This document shows, one piece after another, positions 44,869 to 54,567 of a stretch of 64,000 nt of DNA; the first letter of the stretch is position 1; each line of letters opens with the position of its first letter. The translations under genes were made by a program, and so were the position numbers. Below the pieces are notes generated by a model. That model did not search any database and was not told the DNA's origin. It saw only the letters and a program-made list of their open reading frames with translations. The DNA is from Anaerococcus sp. AGMB09787 (GTDB lineage Bacteria; Bacillota; Clostridia; Tissierellales; Peptoniphilaceae): assembly GCF_022808955.1 (NCBI RefSeq), contig NZ_JAKZEY010000001.1, forward strand, positions 62,001 to 126,000, written 5' to 3'.

Positions 44869-44906
44869 CCAAGATCCCTGGGGACTATCCCTGGGGATTT
44901 TTTTGT
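44868..44906 (+). terminator. terminator after the pilus operon (copy 2 of a repeated element)
   Basis: This is nearly identical to the element after rubrerythrin, differing around TATCCCT versus TAATCCT. ATCCC/GGGAT arms are followed by T7. Confidence 0.8.
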
Positions 44907-44930
44907 CTTTGGAGTATTAACCTGTATAAT
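44903..44930 (+). promoter_or_regulatory. promoter of nagB
   Basis: TTGTCT (44903-44908) and a perfect TATAAT (44925-44930) are 16 bases apart, 27 bases upstream of the nagB ATG. The -35 overlaps the end of the preceding terminator. Confidence 0.5.
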
Positions 44931-44957
44931 TTTAGTAGAAGAATTAAAGGAGATATT

Positions 44958-45680
44958 ATGAATATTATAGTATGTAAAGATTATGATGATATGAGCAAGA
45001 AGGCTGCTGATCTTGTTATCAGCAATATGGTAGAGAAGCCTCAAATAAAGCTTGGTCTAGCTACTGGGTCTACTCCAATAGGCCTTTATCAAAACCTTAT
45101 CAAGGCTAGCGATGAGGGAGAGATTTCTTTTAGGTATGCTAGGAGCGTAAACCTAGATGAGTATGTTGGCATTGATCCTACTAATGACCAATCTTACCAA
45201 TATTTTATGAATGAAAATCTCTTTAATCATGTTAAGTTTGATGAAGGAGCTACCAAGCTTCCTCATGCTCCAGAAGCTGATGAGAAGTATTGTAAGGAAT
45301 ATGATGCCTACCTTGATGAGTTTGGTCAAAGGGATATCCAAATCCTTGGTATAGGACCAAATGGTCACCTAGCCTTCAATGAGCCAAGTGATAAGCTAAA
45401 TAGGAGAACTTCTATAGTTAAGCTTAGTGAAGAAACTATCGAAGCTAATTCAAGGTTTTTTGAAAGTAGGGAAGATGTTCCAAAGTATGCTATCTCTATG
45501 GGAATGGCAGATGTCTTCAATGCAAAGACCTTGATATTACTGGCCAGTGGCAAGAATAAGCACGAAGCAGTAAAGAGACTTATAGAAGAAGATACAATCT
45601 ATCCAGGACTTCCTGCAAGCTTCTTAACCCTCCACCCAAATGCCTATGTATTTGTTGATGAGGACGCTTATAGGGGATAA
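44958..45680 (+). CDS. nagB: glucosamine-6-phosphate deaminase
   Basis: This 240-residue enzyme converts glucosamine 6-phosphate to fructose 6-phosphate and ammonia, letting amino sugars from mucin or wall turnover enter glycolysis. Motifs are LATGSTPIGLYQNLI, SVNLDEYVGIDP, ILGIGPNGHLAFNEPSD and MGMADVFNAKTLILLASGKNKHEAV. It is the short firmicute form without the C-terminal allosteric tail of E. coli NagB. AAAGGAG precedes the ATG. No nagA is next to it. Confidence 0.96.
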   Translation: MNIIVCKDYDDMSKKAADLVISNMVEKPQIKLGLATGSTPIGLYQNLIKASDEGEISFRYARSVNLDEYVGIDPTNDQSYQYFMNENLFNHVKFDEGATKLPHAPEADEKYCKEYDAYLDEFGQRDIQILGIGPNGHLAFNEPSDKLNRRTSIVKLSEETIEANSRFFESREDVPKYAISMGMADVFNAKTLILLASGKNKHEAVKRLIEEDTIYPGLPASFLTLHPNAYVFVDEDAYRG

Positions 45681-45685
45681 TTTGG

Positions 45686-45709
45686 CCGGAGCAGCTGCTC
45701 CGGTTTTTT
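45686..45709 (+). terminator. terminator of nagB
   Basis: CCGGAGCAGCTGCTCCGG is a perfect 18-base palindrome followed by T6. Confidence 0.9.
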
Positions 45710-45711
45710 GG

Positions 45712-45740
45712 TAAAAAATTACCTCGGCATGAACCGAGGT
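45712..45740 (-). terminator. terminator of the AbgT gene
   Basis: On the minus strand ACCTCGG (45740-45734) pairs with CCGAGGT (45727-45721) over six bases, followed by AATTTTTT. Confidence 0.75.
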
Positions 45741-45746
45741 TTTACT

Positions 45747-47288
45747 CTATACAGCAAGTAGGGCGCCTGGTCCTACTGGAAGGCCTATTAGCATCCAACC
45801 TATTAGCATCAAGGTCCAGATTCCTAGGAAGGATAGGGAGTAAGGTAGCATGGTTGAGATAAGGGTACCAAGGCCTTTTTCTTTATCGTATCTTTGCATG
45901 AAGATAACAATCATTGCAAAGTAGTTCATAAGTGGACTTATGATGTTGGTTGATGAGTCAGCTATCCTGTAGGCAACTTGGGTTAGCTCTGGTGATAGAC
46001 CAAGTTCAAAGAACATAGGCACAAAGATAGGAGCCATGATAGCCCATTTTGCTGAGGCTGATCCTATGAAGAGGTTGATAAAGGCAGATATTAGGATAAA
46101 TAGAACTATTAGAGGTATACCTGAAAGTCCTATTGATTCTAGGAATTCTGCTCCCTTTACGGATAGGATTGTACCCAGGTTGGTATAGGCAAAGAGGGAT
46201 ACAAATTGAGCTGCAAAGAAGGATAGGACTAGAAAACCTGCCATTGATGACATGGAGTGGGTCATAGCTTCTACTAGGTCTTTGGAATTATTAATCTTCC
46301 CTACAGTTTTACCAAAAACAAAACCTGGTATTATAAACAATAGAAAGATGGCAAAGATTAGTCCATGGGCTAGGAAGTTCTCGAGGGTCATCTCTCCATT
46401 GGCGTTGGCCTCTCTAAGGATAGCATTTTGTGGGATGGTTAAGAATCCTAAAAATACTAGGTAAATTCCTATACTAATAAGGGCGTTTCTAAGTCCCTTT
46501 TTCTCAAGGTCAGTAAGTGGTTTATCTTCTCCGACATAAGATCCCTTGTATTCTCCTAGGTTAGGTATTACGACCTTTTCTGTAACCACAGTTCCTACTA
46601 GGGTTAGAAGGAAGGTAGATACTACTAGGAAGTACCAGTTACCTGTTACATCTACTGAGTAATTGATATTGGAAGCTCTGAGGGCCTCGTTGGTTATACC
46701 AGATAGCAAGGCATCTGTTGGTCCAAATATGAGGTTGGCAGAAAATCCTCCAGATACTCCGGCAAAGGCTGCTGCAAGACCTGCTATAGGGTGCTTGCCT
46801 GCTGATGCAAAGATTAAGGCCCCTAGGGGAATTACCACTACATAACCAGCATCAGATGCTATATTTGATACAATACCTGCAAAAACTACTGCTGCTGTAA
46901 GGATTACAGATGGTACGTTTGATAGGAGCTTCTTTAGACCTGCATCAAAAAATCCAGAATATTCAGAAACACCTACTCCGAGCATGGCCACGAGGACTAC
47001 TCCAAGTGGGGCAAAGGAGGTAAAGTTTCCTACCACTGATGTGAAAATGTGACGGATACCTTCTGCATTTAAGAGAGAAACTGCTGCGATTTGTGTTTCT
47101 TGTTCAGCCTTGGCATCATAATATTCTACTGATAGGCCTGCTGATGCAGAAATATGGGCAATGATAGCTAAAATAGCTATCATTATTAAAAAAATTATAG
47201 CTGGATGTGGGAGGGCGTTGCCTACTCTCTCTATCTTAGATAAAATTCCAGATGATTTTTCTTTTGGTGAATTTTTTACTTTCGACAT
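45747..47288 (-). CDS. AbgT-family transporter
   Basis: This 513-residue membrane protein matches the p-aminobenzoyl-glutamate transporter family by layout. It has an N-terminal VGNALPHPAIIFLIMIAILAI, LGVVLVAMLGVGVSEYSGFFDAGL, GGFSANLIFGPTDALLSGIT and, late, GSASAKWAIMAPIFVPMFFELGLSPELTQVAYRIADSSTNIISPLMNYFAMI. Characterised members are ion-driven and carry p-aminobenzoyl-glutamate in or sulfonamides out. The neighbouring aminopeptidase gene makes peptide or folate-breakdown uptake an attractive idea. Substrate is not established. Confidence 0.9.
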   Translation of the reverse strand: MSKVKNSPKEKSSGILSKIERVGNALPHPAIIFLIMIAILAIIAHISASAGLSVEYYDAKAEQETQIAAVSLLNAEGIRHIFTSVVGNFTSFAPLGVVLVAMLGVGVSEYSGFFDAGLKKLLSNVPSVILTAAVVFAGIVSNIASDAGYVVVIPLGALIFASAGKHPIAGLAAAFAGVSGGFSANLIFGPTDALLSGITNEALRASNINYSVDVTGNWYFLVVSTFLLTLVGTVVTEKVVIPNLGEYKGSYVGEDKPLTDLEKKGLRNALISIGIYLVFLGFLTIPQNAILREANANGEMTLENFLAHGLIFAIFLLFIIPGFVFGKTVGKINNSKDLVEAMTHSMSSMAGFLVLSFFAAQFVSLFAYTNLGTILSVKGAEFLESIGLSGIPLIVLFILISAFINLFIGSASAKWAIMAPIFVPMFFELGLSPELTQVAYRIADSSTNIISPLMNYFAMIVIFMQRYDKEKGLGTLISTMLPYSLSFLGIWTLMLIGWMLIGLPVGPGALLAV

Positions 47289-47409
47289 ATAAATTCCTTT
47301 CCTATAATTATATTATTGCTATTATGTATATAACAACGTTTTTATTATACCATATATGTGCATATATTCACATTTTCTGCATTAATTAAAATATGTCGGA
47401 TATAAAAAA

Positions 47410-47425
47410 ACCGGCCGAAGCCGGT
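47410..47425 (-). terminator. terminator of the M29 aminopeptidase gene
   Basis: On the minus strand ACCGGC and GCCGGT flank a TTCG tetraloop and are followed by T6. The UUCG loop makes it very stable. Confidence 0.9.
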
Positions 47426-47434
47426 AGGGTTGTG

Positions 47435-48670
47435 TTAGAAGGCCCAATTTCCATTTTCGAAGATTTTGAATTCTTCATCTCCCTTGTAGCCGATTATTTC
47501 TAGGTCGCTTGTTCCGACCATGAAGTCTTCGTGGATTAGGGAGTCGTTTATGCCTAGTTCTTCTCTTACTTTATCATCCTCTACGCTTGCCCCATCCTTT
47601 ATGGTTGTAGGGTAGGCCTTACCTAGGGCAAAGTGGCAGGAGGCGTTTTCGTCAAAGAGTGTGTTGTAGAAGAGGATGTTGGAGTTTGATATAGGGGAGT
47701 CATATGGCACTAGGGCGATTTCTCCCAAGTTTTTTGATCCATCATCACTTTCTAGCATTTTGGCGAGTGTTTCCTTACCAACCAAGGCATCAAAGTCTAC
47801 GACCTTACCATTTTCGAAGATAAAGTAAAAGTCATCGATTACTACTCCGTTGTAGACAAGGGGTTTGCTTGCTACAAGTTTACCATTTACATCATCGTAT
47901 TGGGGAGAGGTGAAGACTTCTTCTGTTGGCATATTTGGTATGAACCTATCTCCCTTTGCATTACTAGATCCTGCAGACATCCAGATATGGTTTTTAGGTA
48001 GGCCTACTTCAAGGTCAGTTCCGTTGGATGACTTGTAGTGGACTTTGTCAAATTGGTGGGAGTTTAGGAAGGATGCTTTTTCATCAAGGGTATCGATATG
48101 GTTTTGCCAATTTGCTTTGGTTTCTTCCCATGATTCGCTTACCCTAGATACATCTAGGATTACTTCCCATAGTTTATTGTAGGCTTCTTCTTCTCCTAGG
48201 TCAGGGAAGACTTTTTTTGCCCATTTTTTGTTTGGTACTGATATTACTAGCCAAGATACTATGTCATTCATGGTGTATTTGACAAATTCCTTGGTTTTTT
48301 CGCTCCTTGCTTTGATGGATTCTGCGATTTTTACTTGGTCAAGGCCCTTTAGTAGGTCAGGGTCTTCTGATACTATGGAGATCCTGTTTGATTTTTTTTC
48401 TGCTATTTGGTATCTAGATTTTTCTACTTGCCAGTCAGGAACTTCATTTAGGGTTTCACCAGCTTGGTACTCATAGTTAAGTCTTGTTATCCTGTCATCT
48501 TTCCAGTCGATAGCTACTTTACGAGCTTCTTTCTTATAGGATTCTTCTGCTATAAGTCTTGCAAGTTCAGGGTTTTCTACTGGAGTTGATATTAAGACGT
48601 CTTCGTCTTTTTGTACATTAACGCCAAACTCTACTGCGAGTTTAGCAAAGTTTTCTATTCTTTTATCCAT
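47435..48670 (-). CDS. M29-family aminopeptidase (AmpS/PepS type)
   Basis: This 411-residue metallo-aminopeptidase of the thermophilic/M29 family removes N-terminal residues from peptides in the cytoplasm. Family features include RIENFAKLAVEFGVNVQKDEDVLISTPVEN at the start, SSNGTDLEVGLPKNHIWM, FIPNMPTEEVFTSP (metal Glu) and the metal-site run NILFYNTLFDENASCHFALGKAYP with DSLIHEDFMVGT near the end. AAGGAGG precedes the ATG. It is divergent from pepF, so two peptidases share a control region. Confidence 0.93.
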   Translation of the reverse strand: MDKRIENFAKLAVEFGVNVQKDEDVLISTPVENPELARLIAEESYKKEARKVAIDWKDDRITRLNYEYQAGETLNEVPDWQVEKSRYQIAEKKSNRISIVSEDPDLLKGLDQVKIAESIKARSEKTKEFVKYTMNDIVSWLVISVPNKKWAKKVFPDLGEEEAYNKLWEVILDVSRVSESWEETKANWQNHIDTLDEKASFLNSHQFDKVHYKSSNGTDLEVGLPKNHIWMSAGSSNAKGDRFIPNMPTEEVFTSPQYDDVNGKLVASKPLVYNGVVIDDFYFIFENGKVVDFDALVGKETLAKMLESDDGSKNLGEIALVPYDSPISNSNILFYNTLFDENASCHFALGKAYPTTIKDGASVEDDKVREELGINDSLIHEDFMVGTSDLEIIGYKGDEEFKIFENGNWAF

Positions 48671-48793
48671 TTTTTCCTCCTTGTTATGGTATTATACTTG
48701 CTTTTTGGGTAAAAAAACACGTTTAAGTAGGATATAATAATTATAGGAGTAAAATAATACTAATATTTAAATAATTATTTAAAGGAGGATCAT

Positions 48794-50593
48794 TTGAAAA
48801 AGAGAAGTGAAGTTGATGTCAAAGAGACATGGAAAATAGAAGATATGTATGAAAATGATGAGGCTTGCTACAAAGAAGCTGATGATTTAGCTGAAAAAGC
48901 CAAGGCCTTTGCTGAGAAATATAAAGAATTAAAGAGTGAAGATGATGTTTTTGACTCATTGGAAGAGTATTCAGATATAGCTGCCATAGCATCTACCCTA
49001 TCTACCTTTGCAGGTATTTCTATGGAAGTAGATAATACTGACCAAGACCTTATCAAGAGGGATGCTGCTATTTCTGATAGGCTAGCGAGTATTTTTGCTG
49101 GACTTTCATTTTATGATGGAGCCTTGGCTAAGCTAGACCAAGAAATCTTGGAAAAGGTAGCAGATAAGCATAAGGAATATGCCTACTATATCGAAAGAAT
49201 TCTAAAGAAAAAAGAGCATATTCTTGCAGATGAAACTGAAAGTGCCCTAGCTTCCCTTGCACCGACCTTCGATGCCCCATACAAAAACTATAACGATATG
49301 CGTTATGGCGATATGGAATTTGAAAATTTCACCTATGAGGGAGAAGATGTAGTGCTAAACCACAATACCTTTGAGGAGTTTTTGGAAGCAGATCCTAGGA
49401 CAGATCTTAGAAGGGAAGCCTTCAAGAGATACCATGATGTCTTGAGGAAGTATCAAAATGCTAACGCTTCAATTTATAACACCCAAGTTACAAATGAGAA
49501 GAAGTTAGCAGATATTAGGGGCTATGAATCAGTCTTCCACTACCTTCTAGCTAAGCAAGACGTGGACTTTGATGTTTATGAAAAGCAACTAGATACTATA
49601 ATGGAAAAGCTAGCTCCTCACATGAGAAAGTATGCTGGCATTATCAAAAAATACTATGGCCTTGATGAGATGACCTATGCTGACCTAAAGCTTGGTATAG
49701 GAACAGACGATGAGAAAGACCTAAGCATTGATAAGGCTCGTGAATACATCCTAGATGGCCTATCACCATTGGGAGAAGAATATACAAGTTACTTGGATAA
49801 GGCATTTAAAGATAGGTGGATAGACTATTCACAAAATATTGGTAAGAGAACAGGTGCCTTTTGTGCATCCCCATATAATTCTCACCCATATATAATGACC
49901 ACCTACAACAATAAGATGAGCCAAGTTATGACCCTATCCCACGAACTAGGTCATGCCCTCCAAGGTATCTATTCAAATGCCAACCAAAAGTCCTTGCTAG
50001 CAGATATGTCTATGTACTTTGTAGAGTCCCCCTCAACTGCTAATGAGATTACCATGGAAAGGTACCTCTTAAATAAGGCTAGTGATAAGAAGGAAAAATT
50101 ATGGGTCCTATCAACTATGATAAGCAAGACCTACTACCACAACTTCGTAACCCACTTTATGGAAGCTGTCTTCCAAAGAGATGTTTATAGGGCAATCGAG
50201 AGGGGTGAGAGCCTATCTGCCTATGACCTAAACAAGATGTTTATGGATAATCTTGAGAAATTCTGGGGAGATTCTGTAAAACTTGTTGATGGGGCAGAGC
50301 TAACCTGGATGAGACAACCTCACTACTATATGGGTCTTTACCCATACACCTATTCAGCAGGCCTTACTATAGGAACTGTTATATCAGATAGGATAGTAAA
50401 TGGTAATGATGAAGACAGGAAGAGATGGCTTGATGTCCTAAAACTAGGTGGATCTATGGGACCAATTGACCTTGCCAAGGCTAGTGGAGTTGATATGACC
50501 AATACCAAGGCTCTAGAAGAAGCTATAGGCTTTATAGGCTCAATCATAGATCAAATAGACGAATTAGTTGAAGAACTTGGTTTATATAAATAA
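48794..50593 (+). CDS. pepF: oligoendopeptidase F
   Basis: This 599-residue M3B zinc peptidase hydrolyses oligopeptides in the cytoplasm. The zinc motif is LSHELGHALQG (HExxH) near residue 384, with the downstream glutamate in SPSTANEITMERYLL. An N-terminal helical domain covers the active-site channel. Length matches the family (about 600). The start is TTG 48794, six bases after AAAGGAGG. A TATAAT at 48733-48738 is a likely -10, though no good -35 is visible. Confidence 0.96.
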   Translation: MKKRSEVDVKETWKIEDMYENDEACYKEADDLAEKAKAFAEKYKELKSEDDVFDSLEEYSDIAAIASTLSTFAGISMEVDNTDQDLIKRDAAISDRLASIFAGLSFYDGALAKLDQEILEKVADKHKEYAYYIERILKKKEHILADETESALASLAPTFDAPYKNYNDMRYGDMEFENFTYEGEDVVLNHNTFEEFLEADPRTDLRREAFKRYHDVLRKYQNANASIYNTQVTNEKKLADIRGYESVFHYLLAKQDVDFDVYEKQLDTIMEKLAPHMRKYAGIIKKYYGLDEMTYADLKLGIGTDDEKDLSIDKAREYILDGLSPLGEEYTSYLDKAFKDRWIDYSQNIGKRTGAFCASPYNSHPYIMTTYNNKMSQVMTLSHELGHALQGIYSNANQKSLLADMSMYFVESPSTANEITMERYLLNKASDKKEKLWVLSTMISKTYYHNFVTHFMEAVFQRDVYRAIERGESLSAYDLNKMFMDNLEKFWGDSVKLVDGAELTWMRQPHYYMGLYPYTYSAGLTIGTVISDRIVNGNDEDRKRWLDVLKLGGSMGPIDLAKASGVDMTNTKALEEAIGFIGSIIDQIDELVEELGLYK

Positions 50594-50596
50594 AAG

Positions 50597-50628
50597 TAAG
50601 GGACGGGGAGGAATCCTCGTTCTTTTTT
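50597..50628 (+). terminator. probable terminator of pepF
   Basis: GAGG and CCTC flank AAT with weaker outer pairing, followed by T6. The stem is short and imperfect, hence the modest confidence. Confidence 0.5.
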
Positions 50629-50772
50629 AAGTGGGAAATTTATGCGGAATAATATTATTTTCTAGATAATGGGTATGAAGGAAATATAATCTTTAATTTA
50701 GAGCTAATAAGTTACTAGGGTTTAGCCTTATATCAGATCAAGATAAGCCTAGGAAAACTTAAGGAGGTAAAA

Positions 50773-52089
50773 ATGAAAAAATATGATATTGTAGTTATCG
50801 GTTTTGGAAAGGCAGGCAAGACTTTTGCCAAGTTTTCGGCAGGTCTTGGTAAAAAAGTAGCCTTGGTAGAAAAATCCAAAAAGATGTATGGGGGAACTTG
50901 CATCAACCTAGCCTGCATACCTACCAAGGTCTTGGTTAAGGCTGAGAGGGAAGGCCTTAGCTATGAGGAGGCCCTTGCTAGAAAATTTGAAGTAGTCAAG
51001 GCCCTTAACAATAAAAATTACCACAACTTAGCAGATGAAGAAAATATTGATGTCATAGATGGAAGCGCCAAGTTTATTTCTAATAAGGAAATAGAAGTAA
51101 CTAATGATGAGGGTCAAAGCCAGATAATAGGGGGAGATATCATCCTCATAAATACAGGCTCTTCTCCTAATAGACCTAACATTGCTGGCATAGCTAGCCC
51201 TAGGGTCTATGACTCAGCTTCCTTTATGGAACTTAGAGAAAGACCTGGCTCCCTAGTTATAATAGGTGGGGGTTATATATCTCTAGAATTTGCTTCACTT
51301 ATGGCAGGCTTTGGCTCAAAGGTTACCCTACTTGCAAGATCAGAGATTTTGGATAAGGAAGATGAAGAGATAGCCAAGGAAATAATAAAGGATATGGAAG
51401 CTAAGGGTATAGAAATCATAACAGGAGCAGAAACTCAAGAGATAGTTGACCAAGATAAGTCTGCCATAGTAAGAACAAACAAGGGGGACTATGAGGCAGA
51501 GGCAGTCTTAGTCGCTGTGGGCAGACACCCTAATACCGAGGGCCTGGGCCTAGAAAATACTGACATAGAAGTCGGCTCTCATGGGGAAATCCTAGTAGAT
51601 AAGAACCTAGAGACTAGTGTAGAAAATATCTATGCGGCAGGAGATGTAATAGGAGGCCTACAATTTACCTACAAGTCCCTAGATGACTTTAGGATTATAA
51701 AGAGTCAAGTTTATGGGGATAAGTCTTACAATGAAGAAAAAAGGGGAGCCATCCCTTATGCCGTATATATAAGTCCAGTCTTGGCAAGGCTAGGCCTTAC
51801 TTACGAGGAGGCCAAGGATAAGGGCTACGACCCAGTAGAAAATAAGGTCCCAGTAAATCAAATCCCTCGCCACAAGATAAATAATGATCCTAGGGGCTTG
51901 TTTAAAGTGGTAGTCGACAAGGAAAGCAAATTAATCCTCGGGGCCAGCCTCTATGGAGAAAATGCAGAGGAGCTAATTAACTATATCAAGATGGCCATGG
52001 ATAATGATATACCTTATACCTATATAGAAAATGCTATCTTTACCCACCCAACAATGATAGAATCTTTTAATGACCTAATGAAATTCTAG
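50773..52089 (+). CDS. RclA-like FAD-dependent disulfide oxidoreductase
   Basis: This 438-residue flavoprotein has an FAD motif at IVVIGFGKAGKTFAKF (GxGxAG variant), a redox-active pair in GGTCINLACIPTK (Cys-x4-Cys), an NAD(P)H motif VIIGGGYISLEFASLMAGFG near 163-182, a second FAD segment ENIYAAGDVIGG near 285, and a C-terminal dimer domain ending AIFTHPTMIESFNDL. Overall it resembles RclA and mercuric reductase-type proteins. RclA protects against hypohalous acids by reducing copper(II). The partner N-terminal metal domain of MerA is absent. AAGGAGG precedes the ATG. Confidence 0.85.
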   Translation: MKKYDIVVIGFGKAGKTFAKFSAGLGKKVALVEKSKKMYGGTCINLACIPTKVLVKAEREGLSYEEALARKFEVVKALNNKNYHNLADEENIDVIDGSAKFISNKEIEVTNDEGQSQIIGGDIILINTGSSPNRPNIAGIASPRVYDSASFMELRERPGSLVIIGGGYISLEFASLMAGFGSKVTLLARSEILDKEDEEIAKEIIKDMEAKGIEIITGAETQEIVDQDKSAIVRTNKGDYEAEAVLVAVGRHPNTEGLGLENTDIEVGSHGEILVDKNLETSVENIYAAGDVIGGLQFTYKSLDDFRIIKSQVYGDKSYNEEKRGAIPYAVYISPVLARLGLTYEEAKDKGYDPVENKVPVNQIPRHKINNDPRGLFKVVVDKESKLILGASLYGENAEELINYIKMAMDNDIPYTYIENAIFTHPTMIESFNDLMKF

Positions 52090-52099
52090 GCAAAAATAT

Positions 52100-52139
52100 A
52101 ACCGGTAGCCAGGAGAAATTTTCCTTGGAGCTACCGGTT
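52100..52139. terminator. bidirectional terminator between the oxidoreductase and carotenoid genes
   Basis: AACCGGTAGC (52100-52109) and GCTACCGGTT (52130-52139) pair perfectly; inner CCAGGA/TCCTTGG extends the stem. A/T-rich flanks on both sides fit its convergent position. Confidence 0.8.
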
Positions 52140-52150
52140 TAATAAATTTC

Positions 52151-53062
52151 TTATAAATTTTTTACATAGGCCTTGGCCTTTTTGATTAGGAGGACTTTCT
52201 TGGTATTTGATACAAATTGCCTCTTAGAAAAGCAGTCGTAGGAGGCTTGTCTAATCTCATCCATTATGGCCCTATATATAAGAGATGCCGTATAGACTGG
52301 AAGTCTTGAGTCCTCATCTATATACTTGAGGTAGTCATTGAAACTATCGTAGTAGGACTCACTTAGCCTAGCAAGGTCTTCCCAAAAATTAATAAAGGCC
52401 TTATAGTCTTCTCCATCTCTCTTGCCCTCATTAAAGGCTATTAAATTTTCCTTATCTAGGCCATATTTTGCTAGAAGGTTTTTGGGGAGGTATACCCTAT
52501 CCCTCTCTCTTAGGTCTTCGCCCACATCTCTTAAGATATTGGTGATTTGCATGGCGATACCGAGGTTTTCACAGGCAGTGAGGAGGTCAGGTCTCCCTAA
52601 GTCTTCTTTGTTTTTTATAATTATAGGGAGCATGGCCCTTCCAACAGAGCCTGCTACCAGGGAAGAGTAGGTTATGAGGTCATCTATACTTTCTGGCTCC
52701 CTAAAATCAAGGTCCATCTTTTGACCCTCTATCTGCATCAAAAAGGCCTGGCTATCAATTTGGTAGGCCTTTATAGTAGCCTCGTAGGCATCCCACCAAG
52801 GATAGGTATTTCTTGGATCTTTTCCCTCTGAGATTTTCAAGAGGTCATCTCTTAGGAGGTTGATTTTCTTTAGGGAGTCTTCCCTATTGAGCTCTGTGCT
52901 TTCATCTGTTATATCGTCTATGGTCCTAAAAAATCCATACAAGGCTGCCACAGCCAGGAACTTCTCTTCATCTAGCATCTTGAAGGCCTTGTAGAAACTT
53001 TTTGAATTTTCCCTTAGGATATCGACTGATATTTTGAATGATTTATCTAAATTATTTGTCAT
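52151..53062 (-). CDS. phytoene/dehydrosqualene synthase (CrtB/CrtM family)
   Basis: This 303-residue head-to-head prenyl synthase has two aspartate-rich motifs: FFRTIDDITDES near 55-66 and NILRDVGEDLRERDRVYLP near 190-208. YCVAG-like SLVAGSVGRAMLP lies between. It joins two prenyl diphosphates to the first colourless carotene. Whether C30 (farnesyl) or C40 is made is not readable; Gram-positive cocci usually make C30. ATG 53062 is the start; the longer frame overlaps the desaturase. It is coupled to the desaturase stop by TGATG. Confidence 0.9.
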   Translation of the reverse strand: MTNNLDKSFKISVDILRENSKSFYKAFKMLDEEKFLAVAALYGFFRTIDDITDESTELNREDSLKKINLLRDDLLKISEGKDPRNTYPWWDAYEATIKAYQIDSQAFLMQIEGQKMDLDFREPESIDDLITYSSLVAGSVGRAMLPIIIKNKEDLGRPDLLTACENLGIAMQITNILRDVGEDLRERDRVYLPKNLLAKYGLDKENLIAFNEGKRDGEDYKAFINFWEDLARLSESYYDSFNDYLKYIDEDSRLPVYTASLIYRAIMDEIRQASYDCFSKRQFVSNTKKVLLIKKAKAYVKNL

Positions 53063-54567
53063 CAGTAGTAATCCTTTATGACTTCCTTGGCACAAATCCT
53101 ACCACCCTCTAGGGCTATAGGAACTCCTGCCCCAGGATGGGTAGATGATCCAGTAAAGTAGAGGCCCTCGCAAGCAAGGGACTTACTTTGAGGTCGCCAG
53201 TGGTTACTTTGTCTGAGGGTTGGTTGGAGGCCAAAGGTCGCTCCCCTATAGGCAGAGAATTTCTTCTCAAAGTCATAAGGGGTGTAGACCTTCTCCTCTA
53301 TGATTTTATTTCGAAGGTCAGCTAGCCCCGGTAGGTTAACTAGTTTTTCTAGGGCCTTTTCCCTAAAATAATCAACAGTTTTTTGGTCATAGTCAAATTT
53401 CTTTACTCCAAGCTCTGGGACAGGAATTAGGAGGTAGAAGGATGACTTATTATCCTTGCCTGTATTTGGGTCTAGTTTTGAAGGGATAGATAGGTAGATA
53501 GAAGGATCTTCCAAGAGGTCTCCTGCAAATATTTGTTCTAGGTTCTTATCAAGGTCCTTACTAACTACAAAGGTATGACCCGCTAGCTCATCATAGACTC
53601 CATCGACAGCCCAGTAGAAGATAAGGCAGGAACAAGAATAATCCATAGAGTCGATCTTCTTCTCGGTGTACTTGCCCTTGATGGAATCATCATCAATTAG
53701 CTCGTTCATAGTATAAGGGAAGTCGGCATTAGAAATAACTATATCAGACTCAACTATATTATCTCCTATCTTAATCCCCTTGACTTTCTTATCACTTGCC
53801 AAGATCTTTTCCACCTTGGAATTATAATGAATCTTGCCACCTAGTTCAAGAAATAGCCTTGCCATAGCCTCTGCCATGGAGTGCATCCCACCTTCTAGGG
53901 TCCACACCCCATACAAGAGTTCTATCATAGGGATGATATTGTAAAGGGATGGGCCATTAGAAGGAGATACTCCTATATAGAGGGTCTGAAAACTTAGCAT
54001 CTCTTGAAGGTCTTTAGATGGAATATATTTGGCCATCATATTTTTGGCAGAATCGAAGGTCTTAAGCCTAAGGGCCTGAATAAGCATATTTGGATTGTAG
54101 ATATCTCTTTTGTGCCTAAAGGGCCTTCTTATAAAATACTTGAGGGCGATCTTGTATCTTTTGTAGATATCGGCGAGGTAAGACAAAAATCCCTCATCAC
54201 TTCCATCACCAAAGCCCTCTGCTATCTTCATTAGGTCAATGAGGTCAGAATTTAGCCTATAAGACCTATAGTCTTCTGCAAAATAAACATCATACATGGG
54301 ATTTACTTCCCTAAATTTAATATAGTCCTTGGGATCTCTGCCTACCTTGGTAAAGACCTCTTCATAGACTTCTGGCATCATAACAAGGGTAGGGCCAACA
54401 TCAAGGGGCATCCCACCTACATAAATCCTCTCCATCTTGCCACCAGGCTCACTATTTTGCTCATAAATTTCTACATCGTAGCCCCTATCGACTAGCTCGA
54501 TTGCAGCCGAGAGGCCTCCCATGCCAGCTCCTATTACACTAACTTTTTTCCTATCCAAATCTACCAC
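53062..54567 (-). CDS. phytoene desaturase family protein (CrtN-like)
   Basis: This 501-residue FAD enzyme has an N-terminal dinucleotide fold KVSVIGAGMGGLSAAIELVDRGYDVEIYEQNSEPGGKMERI, followed by PLDVGPTLVMMPEVYEEVF. The C-terminal bacterial-type desaturase signature reads GLYFTGSSTHPGAGVPIALEGGRICA. It introduces conjugated double bonds into the carotene made by the next gene. The CrtN (4,4'-diapophytoene) branch is the likely one by size and company. The ATG lies seven bases inside the MarR gene. Confidence 0.92.
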   Translation of the reverse strand: MVDLDRKKVSVIGAGMGGLSAAIELVDRGYDVEIYEQNSEPGGKMERIYVGGMPLDVGPTLVMMPEVYEEVFTKVGRDPKDYIKFREVNPMYDVYFAEDYRSYRLNSDLIDLMKIAEGFGDGSDEGFLSYLADIYKRYKIALKYFIRRPFRHKRDIYNPNMLIQALRLKTFDSAKNMMAKYIPSKDLQEMLSFQTLYIGVSPSNGPSLYNIIPMIELLYGVWTLEGGMHSMAEAMARLFLELGGKIHYNSKVEKILASDKKVKGIKIGDNIVESDIVISNADFPYTMNELIDDDSIKGKYTEKKIDSMDYSCSCLIFYWAVDGVYDELAGHTFVVSKDLDKNLEQIFAGDLLEDPSIYLSIPSKLDPNTGKDNKSSFYLLIPVPELGVKKFDYDQKTVDYFREKALEKLVNLPGLADLRNKIIEEKVYTPYDFEKKFSAYRGATFGLQPTLRQSNHWRPQSKSLACEGLYFTGSSTHPGAGVPIALEGGRICAKEVIKDYY

